DNA from: Branchiostoma floridae
Taxonomy: Eukaryota; Chordata; Leptocardii; Amphioxiformes; Branchiostomatidae
Direction of reading: 5' to 3'
DNA: 64,000 nucleotides
NCBI RefSeq assembly: GCF_000003815.2
Contig: NC_049987.1
Span: 22,311,218 to 22,375,217, forward strand
Part shown: positions 35,461 to 45,229 of the stretch, piece by piece
Layout of the letters: every line of letters begins with the position of its first letter
How positions within the stretch are numbered: position 1 is the first letter of the stretch
Notes under the pieces: model-generated
The model's input: only the letters and a program-made list of their open reading frames with translations
What the model was told of the DNA's origin: nothing
The model's database searches: none
Translations under genes and position numbers: made by a program

Positions 35461-35639
35461 GGTCCCTGTGATGATACATGCCGCCGACGGTACATTTGCG
35501 CCTTAATACATCGCCTCCATTAAATTCTCCTCCTCGCCACTAGCGCCAGATCCTTGTTGAGCACGCCTTGGGCCACAGTTCGCCACGCGTGAGTGGTGCA
35601 GCAGGAGATGGAGTGTCTCGGCCTGGAGGTTGGAGTACA

Positions 35640-37165
35640 GGATGTATTGCTATGAAATCCGCCAGGCGTCCGCGAAGTTTGTCATGGTCTCCGTGGTGCT
35701 GGGTTTAAGTTCTTCATATTTTCAGCTAGAACTTACCAACCTTCCCTCAGCCGAGACGGGGGCCAATACCGACTGCCAAGCACCTTTGACCCTTTGCCGA
35801 CGTCAAACTTCCGATCCGGATGTGTTTTGGGTCATTTCAACTTGAGAAGGATCAGAGGACTGATCGAAAGCTTGTTGGTAAGCTCTTTATTTTGTGCACG
35901 GATAAAAAGTCTTAAAATTGTAACATAGAGATGGTCCATTGCACTCCGAGGTTTGGAGTGACACAGATGAAGTTCAAGAGCTCGCAGGACTACATTACAT
36001 TGAAATCCGCCAGGCGTCCGTGAAGTTTGTCATGGTCTTCCTGGTGTAGAATTTACCTTCTTCACATTCTCAACTAGAGATAGTCCGCGGATTGTAGCGA
36101 TGCAGATGTAATGTGAGAGTTAACAGAAACCCGTATAGTTTGTCATAATCTCCTTCCTGTAAAGTGAGAGTTCTTCATCTAGGAGATCTGCAGCTGTAGA
36201 AATAGCTAGAGGTGGACTATCGGATCCCGAAGGTTGGAGCATTGAGGTATCGCGGGAGAGCTGGATCGCTCTCTTACATCCCAGGCGCAAGTTCTTATTC
36301 ATCTGTTATCAGTTATAGATCGACTATCGAATCCCGGAGAATGGAGTGTGGGCTATAAAGTGTGAAAGCCGCTGGAGCGCCCAGGGAGTTTGTCATGGTC
36401 ACGTTAGAGTACAGATTAGGTTCCTCATCTTTTCAAGTGTTGCGAATGAGGCATTACTTCATCCGCTAAAGACGGTCCATTGCTCCCCTGAGGTTGGCGA
36501 GCTGGAGATATCGTCCAAGAGCTGCTCTGCCTTATGGGCTTCCCGTGAAGTTCACATTCTTTGCTTTTGAAGTCTTAGACTTAGTGTTTGGCAAAGTTAA
36601 CATCCAAAATTGACTATTTGATACCCGATGCTGTATGGCTTTAGAAGAAATCCGAATGCAGCAGAGCGTCCATAGACCCTGAGGTGTACTTGTAGTTCTT
36701 GTCCGTCATACTTAGAAGTCTCTAGTGTGTCCAAGAGCTGTTCTGCCTTATGGCCTTCATGCACGTGAAGTTCATGTTCTTTGCTTTTGAAGTCTTAGAT
36801 TTCATCCAAACATGAACTATGTGATACTCGATGCTGCATGGCAAAAGAAGAAATCTGAATGCTACAGAGCGTCCACGGAGTACCCTAAGGTCTACTTGAT
36901 GTGTAGTACTTGTCCGTCATACTTGGATGTCGCAAGTTTGTCTAAGAGCAAGTTTGTCTTCATGCAAGTTCATGTTCTTTGCTTTTGAAGTCTTAGAAAC
37001 TGGCAAAGTTTTCATCCCAAAATGGACTATGTGGTACTCGATGCTGTATGTCTGGAGAAGAAATCTGGATGCTGTACGTAGAGCGTCCGCAGAGTGCCCT
37101 AAGGTCTACTTGATGTGTAGTACTTGTCAGTCTCAAGTGTGTGCCACTGTGAGGGGACGTTATCG
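35640..37165. repeat. Two overlapping degenerate repeat systems
   Basis: At 35650-36420, blocks with AATCCGCCAGGCGTCCG and GTTTGTCATGGTCTCC recur. At 36480-37140, ~215-bp units carry GTTCATGTTCTTTGCTTTTG, AAGTCTTAGA, GATACTCGATGCTG, AGAAGAAATCTGAATGC, AGAGCGTCCACGGAG and AAGGTCTACTTGATGTG. The short plus-strand frames here are not genes. Confidence 0.8.
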
Positions 37166-37169
37166 CTTC

Positions 37170-37590
37170 TGGCTGGAGTACTGACTGGAGTGCCGCTGAT
37201 ATTGAGAACAGATAAGAACCCGCAGGACTTGGAATTCTTTCCTTGACATTGGTTCAAGTACGCCATCAGCCGTGGTAATGGAGGGGCATGTTAGGGCACA
37301 GATGCCCCTCGGTGTAGACAAAAGAGAGACAAATGTGTAATACAAGAAGTTTAAATTGAACACAAGGATAGAAAAGTACCATCGTCATCATTATACAAGT
37401 TCTCCGTTTTCTTCATATCATTTTATTGTTATGAAAATTTTGGAGACAGACGAGGTAAATTTTTGTCCATCCTAACACGCATATTTCCGTCCATGAATGG
37501 GGACGGGTCCTGAAGATTGCCCTGAAACCAAGGGAGTCATACGTGCAGTCCGTTTATTATATTTTTAAAATGTTGTACCTGTTTATTGCA
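37170..37590 (+). other. Intron 1 end before Ig exon 2
   Basis: Non-repetitive sequence leads into a pyrimidine-rich stretch and the TTGCAG acceptor at 37586-37591. Nothing else is recognised. Confidence 0.4.
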
Positions 37591-37591
37591 G

Positions 37592-37739
37592 ACCCTCCCA
37601 CAGTGACGGTATCCCGGCCACAGATCACAGTAGTAGAGGGAGGCTCCGCAAATCTGAGTTGTGTGGTGGACAGTAACCCGGTCTCTCACATCACGTGGTC
37701 CCGACTGGGCGATCATATGCCGCCCAGGCTGGAAATCAG
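37592..37739 (+). CDS. Ig exon 2: first half of second Ig domain
   Basis: A 148-bp exon, entered in phase 1 and left in phase 2 (GTACGT donor). Joined to exon 1 it begins Y101-PPTVTVSRP. It encodes the N-terminal sheet of an Ig domain: EGGSANLSC with C124, a sequon at N121 (NLS) and the core tryptophan W136 in ITWSR. It stops at LEI-R150, where the codon is split AG|A. An Ig domain cut by a phase-2 intron after strand C or D is common in vertebrate and invertebrate Ig receptors. The second half is 1.6 kb downstream at 39386. Confidence 0.9.
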
Positions 37740-38789
37740 GTACGTAGTAATACTAGTTGTATCTTCTTTATTCAGTTGAGGCAACCGCCTTCAGCTTAGC
37801 GGAGCTTTTGTTGCCTATATATACGGGATAAGTCTACTGCGAGGTTGAATGAGGACAAAAATTGATTGTTGTAGCGTTTATGGAGGGACGGGTGAGAAGT
37901 AAAGCTGTACATGTATCTGAATCTTGAAGTTTTCGAGGTTGGGGCTGAGACCTACCTCTGCTGGTCCACTCTTTAGCTGTCCGCTCTTTAGCCGTTCTGG
38001 AAAAGAAGGAATGTTGTCTGTAACTGGTTCGGCTAGTGGGCACTGAACTGGTAGCAAGCTGAGTGGGTACGTCTGGGGGTAGGCTATACTATAAAACTAA
38101 GTACTATAGTGTCTGCAGCCATTCCCCTAACCCCAACCCTAACCCCGGTATCTAAGGTATATTCTAACATTACCTAGAGATGGCTGAGTATATGGCCAAG
38201 TCGTCTATTTGGCAATGGTACAAGAATTTTCATTAGGCTAGAGACCTTCACCCTTCACTGCCACAGTTGCCATCCGGCCTTGGGTGACGTCTGACAGTGA
38301 CGTCACATGCGGCTATCCCATATGGCGCTCTACCGTTAACGCGTTGGCTAGCCGCCATATTGCAATCAGTGCTGTAATAACAGGATAGGTTGCGTCTCTA
38401 ATGGGCAGGCATCTATGTAAATGGTATATAAGTTACAAACTGGATCAATACAACTTGGCAAAAGAAATACACCACGACAGGCATTTCTAGCGATTTTTCG
38501 TCACTTATCCTTAGCTGTTTTCAGTGATATGCAAGACTGGGGACACTAACCAACCTAAGGAGCCGGATTCAAACAGCATAACAAAGCAAATGGATAGTCT
38601 TTAGCCATGTGCCATCACATACAGCAGCGTCATGGGTACACTTTCAGCGTCTAGACATCAGAAGTGCGTGCAATTATAGGAACTACCTCATTCATTCTGT
38701 CTGTAACATTTGGCCTTCCTTGAAGACAATAGAGATGAGTGACAGAGTACCATCTGTCGTAGCTTCTATCTTTTCCTGGTCATACTGGG

Positions 38790-39000
38790 ATCGTGTGGCG
38801 TGACTGTGGGGGTGTTTGGCCCAGAACCCAGAGGTCCTGGGTTCAAATCCTGTCATACTGTACATGGCACTTTCACAAGATTCACGACTTTCCTTACTCA
38901 CCTCTGGAGTAAAAAAAAAATGGGTACCTGACTTCGGTTGGAGTGGAGAGCGGTGGGCTCCGCCTTCCAATACCGTGCCCTAAACACAGTGAGGAACAAC
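38790..39000 (+). mobile_element. tRNA-derived SINE, plus orientation
   Basis: It starts TCGTGTGGCGTGACTGTGG (A-box region) and has a B-box-like GGGTTCAAATCCTG at 38838-38851. The body includes CACTTTCACAAGATTCACG and CTTACTCACCTCTGGAGT, followed by ATGGGTACCTGACTTCGG. The same order of blocks occurs in the copies at 44.7, 51.1, 58.9 and 61.9 kb. Confidence 0.7.
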
Positions 39001-39244
39001 CCGCTACCTCTACGGTCTTAAAAAGGCTATTGAACCACCTTTTAGTTAACCTTTCATTGGCTGATCTTGTAAGTGCAAGGTGGAAGAAACAGAAACAGAA
39101 TCTGGTGTTGATGCCATCTGGGCTTTTTTCCATGCTATTTCCATAATCTCAGCATAGCAGTTGTGCTGAACTGAATAAACGTTATTTTACAATACAGCAC
39201 GCTGACAATTAGCGTCGAGATGGGTTTTTTTTAAGTCCTGTAAG

Positions 39245-39321
39245 TGTCTGATGCTTGATGTTCCAGAGGCCAGGAGTTACACATCCCTGTGGTGTCCCGG
39301 ACCGACAGCAGCACGTACTAA
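39245..39321 (+). pseudogene. Partial copy of Ig exon 3 with intact acceptor and stop
   Basis: TGTTCCAG and the first ~53 bp of exon 3 are repeated 119 bp upstream of the real exon (39267 corresponds to 39386), with only about three substitutions: CTG to TTA, GGC to AGC. Similarity ends where the true copy reads TACCAGTGT and this one reads TACTAAGTT, giving TAA at 39319-39321 in the frame. The acceptor is unchanged, so if used it would add RGQELHIPVVSRTDSSTY and terminate. Confidence 0.85.
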
Positions 39322-39385
39322 GTTTGCAAGTACATAGTATAAGACACAGAACCTTTGCTGATGTCGCCTGTGTTTGGTGTTCCAG

Positions 39386-39501
39386 AGGCCAGGAGCTGCA
39401 CATCCCTGTGGTGTCCCGGACCGACAGCGGCACGTACCAGTGTGAGGCGGACAGCAGTGTGGGGCAGGGTGCCAGGGGACTCATCAACTTGAATGTTCTC
39501 T
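39386..39501 (+). CDS. Ig exon 3: second half of second Ig domain
   Basis: A 116-bp exon entered in phase 2 (TTCCAG acceptor) and left in phase 1 (GTAAGT donor). With exon 2 it gives 264 bp, an exact 88 codons. It encodes ELHIPVVSRTDSGTYQC with the canonical D-x-G-x-Y-x-C motif (D163, Y167, C169), then EADSSVGQGARG and the last strand LINLNVL. The split codon at its end becomes Tyr with exon 4, giving NVLYPS, again a typical Ig linker. The proximity of a nearly identical partial copy upstream means exon predictions and read mapping here need care. Confidence 0.92.
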
Positions 39502-41640
39502 GTAAGTTTATATGTATTGTGGATGAGATTTATATATACTGATGATGAGGTTTATGAGGTTCATATCATGACATATGTACTGTGGATCTGAATCATTCTA
39601 TAGTTACTGCACACACTGAACAAGAGGCATGAAGCACAATACCCGGGGCAAGGCAGAGGTTGTTAATGCCAGCCTGAGTATAGCCATTTGCACTATTGCA
39701 TTCCCTAAACTTTGCGGATGTACCATTACCTTTAATTACCATTACTAAACAGAGGCATATTTTCACTAGACGTTCATGCTTACAATATATTTTTCGCACC
39801 GTTTCTTCTTCGTCTCCAAATAAATGAGGTAAATTACTTGTGCCAAAAAGCTGTCACCAAGGTAACTTAAGATTAATCTTTATTGCACACCAATCGTAAT
39901 GGGTACAGTGTCAGGCAAGTTTAGGCTAGAGCAGTACATGTACAAAACATCAAGATTAATATCCATGCAAATGGCATAATAGCACTAACACTATATACCT
40001 GGAGGTGCGTCAGACACCCTGTGGCGTTCGATTAAATAATGTAGCAACCGGCAGCTAGAAGAGAACCCAACCCGTCATACGCATGTAAGTTTAATCAAGT
40101 AAGAATCAACAGAGCAGTAGTTTGTTAGGCTAGACGATGTGAATGTAAACATTGTGTATTTGGTTGCCTAATGTTACCTTTCTTTTTTGTATCCTTTCGT
40201 CTTCTTCATAGAAAATAATTAAGGGTTAATGACCCGCCCCGAGGTGTATATGGTGTCATAACGCCTGGGCCTTTGCTATAACCACCAAATAGAACCATTT
40301 CCACTTACAGTCTTTACTTATTCTTTCTTCTCTAGCATATGATTCACTCCTTTTGATTGGCCAATGCCTGCATATCCCTTACTTTCAGATTTGCATCGAC
40401 ACCAGTTGGTGCAAATTCTGACCAATCAGAAGGAGCGATACACACCGGGCTGGCCGGAATCTATGTGTTACGGCGTCAGAACCAACATTGAACGGGGCCT
40501 TCTGGTTGGTCCACGGCGCCTGGCTATATGATAGTACTCTTTCACAAGCAAGATAAAATATAAATCCATTTTTTAATGATTTTTCTGTTACAAACTAACG
40601 TCCCTAACGAACGCCCTCCCCTTGCTAGATAGTTTGCACGGACAGATCTCATTTGATAGACACGGAGTTGATTGGGTCTGATATTGTGCACCACCTGTGG
40701 GCATTATATAATCATTACGGTTTAAGTAGGTCTGACATTCAATTTCAGAAAGTTCATCTGTCATGTCGCTTCTGCGCTGGCATCACTACTGTAACAGTTG
40801 TTCACGGTGGTGGAACAATCTACGGGAAATGGAGTCTGTTTGAAATCGTTTAGTGAGCAGGACGAACGAGTATGAGAGTCGTAGGCGCTTCTTACGAGTT
40901 TTTCTGATAAGCATTATTAAAGGTTAACGTTGCTGCCTTTCCAAGTATTTTACTTCATTAATGACTAATCTAAATTTAAGTCTATTCTTAAAATTGTCAT
41001 GATCAACTCATTACAAGGATCGAGTGGTGTTTACATACTCTAACAACTAGACCGTCGTTAGTTCAGATGACAGCGCCTAGGAATAAGACATTAATGTATG
41101 GTAGAGCATTATGATTTTTTCATGATCTTTTTAACATTGTCAATTTATTTCATTGTGTACCTATGTAAAATAAACATTTGCGAGTTTAACAATATCTTCA
41201 CATCCTTTGCATATAAGTTCATAGTTAGGGTATAAAATCTGCTCACCGACAGAGTCACTGATGAAAGGTAGTGTAGTAGGTACAACCTGAAAAGTCGAAT
41301 CGTTTCCAAAAACATATTTATTTGCTTGAGTACCTGCCATTTGGCGTACCATTATATTTAATTTCTCATGCAATTAGATAAACCATACATTATTGATTCC
41401 ATCTGCCCTTATGTTCGTAACTGTTTTACGAAGCGAGAAGAAGTTGCACTTGTACAAACTAGAATGTATCAGCATATGTAGAGGTGATAATATGCCTTTT
41501 TCTTATATCAAAATTGTGCCTTATCACTAGCGCTACGACCTGTACTTAGCTTGTTTGAGCACAAATGTACAATAAAGGTCATTCATTCATTCATTATAAC
41601 CATTCTCATTATTAAGTGCTGTCTACTGTCTTCCTTGTAG
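39502..41640 (+). other. Intron 3 (2,139 bp)
   Basis: Mostly unique, AT-leaning sequence. The short frame at 40653-40853 has no recognised domain. A dispersed motif (near 41300-41350) and a LINE-like tail (41520-41600) precede the exon. Confidence 0.55.
41520..41600 (+). mobile_element. Non-LTR retrotransposon 3' tail
   Basis: GCGCTACGACCTGTACTTAG leads to CAATAAAGGTCATTCATTCA, that is, a polyadenylation-like signal followed by an (ATTC)n tail. Microsatellite-tailed 3' ends of this kind are typical of CR1/L2-like LINEs. Only the last ~80 bp is present. It ends about 40 bp before the Ig exon 4 acceptor. Confidence 0.5.
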
Positions 41641-41895
41641 ACCCTTCCACGATCGCTAGGACATTTGACTCAGAGATGAGCGTCTTGTACGGCCAAGACG
41701 TCTTGCGGCTGGAGTGCGTGGCTGACGGGAACCCCAAACCCCGGGTGTGGTGGAGGCGGAACGACACTAACGGTCTGTACGAGAACCCGCTCACCCTGTC
41801 TCCCATGGACTACAGGGCCGAGGGGCTGTACGAGTGCGTAGCGGACAACGACGCTTTCCCCGAGGCGAGAAGACGAACCAAAATTGATGTAATAG
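41641..41895 (+). CDS. Ig exon 4: third Ig domain
   Basis: A 255-bp symmetric phase 1-1 exon (TTGTAG acceptor, GTATGG donor). It encodes the I-set-like domain Y189-PSTIARTFDSE..., with C214 in LRLECVADGNPKP, tandem core tryptophans W225-W226, and EGLYEC with C254. The DGNPxPxVxW and G-x-Y-x-C patterns are standard for Ig adhesion proteins. The 3' edge and donor are repeated 239 bp downstream. A GT two codons earlier (41889) is not phase-compatible with the next exon, so the donor at 41896 is preferred. Confidence 0.9.
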
Positions 41896-42508
41896 GTATG
41901 GACAGGGTCTTCTTTTTCATTATTAAGGCTAACGTCACATTTCCAAACCGGGGAACGACCGGGCTGTTTGTGGAAAGGAAAACATACACAAATAATGGCT
42001 ACGACTATTCTCTTTACGGCTTGTTTAGTTTGGTGTCTTTTGTATTAAACTTTTCGTTCTCGAAAGCTGCCCTGTCGGGCCCCGGCTTGGAAATGTGACG
42101 TGGGCAAAAAGACAAACCAAAATTGATGTAATAGGTATGGACAGGGTCTTCTTCTTCATCATTAAGTAGGCGGTGGATACGTCCGGAAGTGTTGCATGAC
42201 GCAACTGCGAGATTGTTTGGGTGTGAAAAGGCAGAACAGATTAAAGCCGTGGCAATCCATAATTCACCCGACGCTCGATGGCGAACTGGGTAGTGTTATC
42301 GAACAACTCGGCAATTCCGGGGCCGGCAAATAAAAGTTGAGCATGCGACTTTCTCGGGAGGCCACGCTATAATTCCCCGGCAAAGATCAAACTGTAAAAG
42401 CAATATCATCGTGTCAGTGTAGGTCAGTGGATCGATGCAACACCCCGGCAGCACAACCGTTTATCACAAACTTGTCGGTGTTTTTTCTGTTTGTTGTTAT
42501 GACCTAAG
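41896..42508 (+). other. Intron 4 (613 bp)
   Basis: It contains a partial copy of the exon 4 donor region (42107-42171), then ~300 bp of CpG-bearing, non-repetitive sequence (42172-42480) that may be conserved regulatory DNA, then a T-rich tract before the acceptor. Confidence 0.6.
42107..42171 (+). repeat. Partial copy of exon 4 end plus donor
   Basis: Positions 41868-41932 (exon end AACCAAAATTGATGTAATAG, donor GTATGG and the first ~35 intron bases) are repeated at +239 with few changes. The copied donor is intact. No copied acceptor accompanies it, so it is a duplicated exon edge rather than a duplicated exon. Confidence 0.85.
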
Positions 42509-42817
42509 GCAGACCGGACGTTCTGAGCGAGCCGGCGGTGATATCCGTGTCGGAAGGCGAGCAGGTCGTCCTGACCTGTAACATCTCGGCTGACCCCGTG
42601 TCAGAGGTCACCTGGATCCTCAGGAGGCCCGACGGCGGCGAGGCCAGGTACAAGGTCGGGGAGACGGGTCACGTCAGGGTCACGGCGCATGCGGGAAGCG
42701 TCATGTGCAGCGAGTTGAGGATTGAGTCCACGTACGCGTCTGACGCTGGAGATTACATGTGCAAGGCAACGAACATCTTCGGGTCGGATCAACAGGAGTT
42801 CAGAGTCAGCGTCAAAG
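42509..42817 (+). CDS. Ig exon 5: fourth, membrane-proximal Ig domain
   Basis: A 309-bp phase 1-1 exon ending at a GTACAA donor. The start is chosen at the AAG acceptor (42507-42508) because it keeps the frame with exon 4 (giving Gly274-RPDVLSEPAV); the CAG four bases later would shift frame and hit TGA within four codons. The domain has C297 (VVLTCNISAD, sequon N298), core tryptophan W309 (VTWILRR), an extra cysteine C340, and SDAGDYMC with C358, ending TNIFGSDQQEFRVSVK. The long W-to-C interval and extra cysteine distinguish it from the other three Ig domains. It joins directly to the transmembrane exon, so no fibronectin type III domain is evident between. Confidence 0.88.
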
Positions 42818-44704
42818 GTACAACTACAGTGCACGGTAAACTTGACACTCATCTTCGGCGACGAAGTACCTACTAAAATATCAGCACCATGGAAAGTGAC
42901 CACAATTGTGATATATTCAAGGTTTAGTATTCATAACTATAGCATTCGACACATTTTTAACTACTACTTGATTAGTTTTGATTATATATCGCGCATGACG
43001 GAGGGTGGGAAAACTTTGACCAAATTGCATAGTTTACTTGAAAGTTGATCTGTATCAGTAAGATATTACGAATCAGAGTTGAACTGCAACTTCCAACACA
43101 ATTTTTGGGGCTGACCCACATCAGTCTCTGAACAACTTCAGTCTTTGTCAAGGAAGAGCAATCCACTGCTTCTGTCACGCCACGTTATGCCGATAGAACT
43201 GTTCAACCCTGGTCCAGAATGACTTTTACCGACACAGATGAGATTTCAAGTCAACTGTTTAGTCTGATAAAATTCATCCGTCCATGTGCGATGCGTAATC
43301 AAAAGCAATCAAGAGTAAGTGATTAATATACACTATGCAAATTGAGCCTGCAAAGAGCTTGAATATAACACAAAAGGTGGTCGCTCTCCAAGGTGCTGAT
43401 AGCCTGATAGTTCTTTGTTGCTAGAGGCGACAGTCTGTGTTGCTTTAAGGACGGTGACCAATTAGTTCTCGGGTACACATTCTTAAATTTTGGGGCATGA
43501 TGATAAAGTACAAATCCTTTTATGAACATTCACAAAGATTTGAAATACTTTACATGCGACACCCAGTAACGTTAGGTGACAGAGAAGGGAAAAAGCATGG
43601 ACAATTCAGTTACGGCCTGAGGTGTGCGGATCTGCGGATACCTAATTCTCTCTACTTGAAATATGAAAGAAATCTTTAAAGATTTTACAACGTCTTCTTA
43701 CTATTTCATGACATGCAAAACACAACACCATAGTTTTTCTCACCACCTACATTTTCAACAGACTGTTGACTGTAAAGCCATGACCACAATGATTCTAAAC
43801 TTTGTGGATAAATAAAAAGATTCATGAAGTATAATATGCCCCATAATTGTGAGTTATGCATCTGACATCTGGTTGAGGACACGAATCTATTGATTATCCC
43901 TCGTACCTATTCATATATTCATATCACGAGTTCAAGTTTCTTATCAGTTTGCAAATTGTATTAAGGTCGTTATCATCAAATACTACAGGGAAATAGTCGT
44001 TAGCGATAGCCGAGAGTGAGATTTGCGGAGCTTATATTATGTATGATAGATCGTCTGATCTCACACGAGTAGCAGGCGTCGCGTGACTGAGAAGCTGATG
44101 TGTTGCGCCGAAGGGCGGTTTCGTCGGATGAGTGATACAGATACAGACAGATAGCACCTTACAGATTGTTCGCTAGGGAGAAGCACGGCGGTTTGAAAGA
44201 GGTTTTATGTCATACAGATACATCAAATCGTAGTGGATTTCTGCTTTGCCTGAATGTATTGCATCTCAAAGCACAAAGGGGCAAATAGTGCATCAGTTCA
44301 ATATAATTTTCTTCGTTCTCTTGCATCCTTTCAGTTCTCTTAAGAATGGATAGGTGGGGTGAAAACGTGATTCTTGAGTATTGCGTACGAGTTTTTTTTG
44401 CGAATAGTTTTGAAACCACAGTATGTTTTGCACACATACACTTTTATTCGCACACCCAACAATTTGCCAGCATATTTCGTCCAATTATCTGGATGGTGCA
44501 ACTATGCGAAAATATCTGTCTGGACCGCACCAGTTTGGGATTTAGGGATTCCGTGCAATTAACTGGCTTCTACTGTAATGAAGAATCAACTGGAGCGACA
44601 ATTAAGAGGGACCATGGAAAGTGTGGTGGGTTCTTAAATGTGCTTCAGGTGTGGCTCTTATTAGAAAAGGTATCTCCATTTAACGTCCTATCCGAGGGAT
44701 GACA

Positions 44705-44880
44705 GTAACCGAAGCTAGGTACTCATTTTCACCTGAGTAAAGTAAGGAAAGTCGTGTTAAGTGCCTTTCCGAAGAGCACAAGATCAAAGCATACCAGGTG
44801 ATTTGGATGTAGGATCCCTGGGCTTGCGCCAACCTCTATACCGTTACGCTTAGTGACGCCACGAATGTTAAGAGACGCCA
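44705..44880 (-). mobile_element. tRNA-derived SINE, minus orientation
   Basis: Plus-strand text GAAGCTAGGTACTCATTTTC, CACCTGAGTAAAGTAAGG and AAGTGCCTTTCCGAAGAGC is the reverse of the SINE body at 38.8 and 58.9 kb. The tRNA-like head lies at the right (GTAACGGTATAGAGG on the minus strand). Moderately diverged. Confidence 0.55.
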
Positions 44881-45229
44881 GAAATGTTAAGAGACATGTT
44901 TACATTAGAATTCAGACGACAAAACCACGGCGGTTAGAAACGATTATACGATTAACACGCCGGATCAACTTCATTTGAACGCAGACAAACATACCTGTAG
45001 AGCTGCGCACTGGTTACCTAATCTATCTAGTGCGGAATTCGCGGTGAAAAGATATCACCAACCCAGAGGACGTGACGGCGCCGCAGCGCTAACCAGGTTC
45101 TGCGTCCCTGGGCTCCGTACACTCCGGTAGAAATATCGACGTTTCCTGTAGAATTGGCAGCTATCTTAAAAGATTTAACACTGCGAAGTCAAACGGGCTG
45201 GAACGGAGCGGAATGAGGTGTGGATAATT

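Larger units (their letters stand above)
5960..37591 (+). other. Intron 1, about 31.6 kb, repeat-filled
   Basis: The donor at 5960 (GTAAGT) and the acceptor at 37589-37591 (TTGCAG) are both phase 1. Joining them creates a Tyr codon and the linker VLDVQYPPTVTV, a classic Ig-to-Ig junction, so direct splicing is likely. No further Ig-like frame was found inside. The content is tandem arrays, MITEs, SINEs, microsatellites and a few unexplained ORFs, listed individually. Confidence 0.75.
37740..39385 (+). other. Intron 2 (1,646 bp)
   Basis: It contains CpG-containing unique sequence, a short CCCTAACCCC-type stretch (38126-38147), a SINE (38790-38960) and, near its end, a partial copy of exon 3 with its acceptor (39245-39321). 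Confidence 0.6.

Noticed and set aside
38126-38147. Interstitial telomere-like CCCTAACCCC stretch
   Set aside because: Only about three imperfect units; too short to be more than chance or a repair scar.
42601-42903. 100-codon minus-strand ORF opposite Ig exon 5
   Set aside because: It is the shadow of a GC-rich coding exon; the plus-strand product has all Ig hallmarks.
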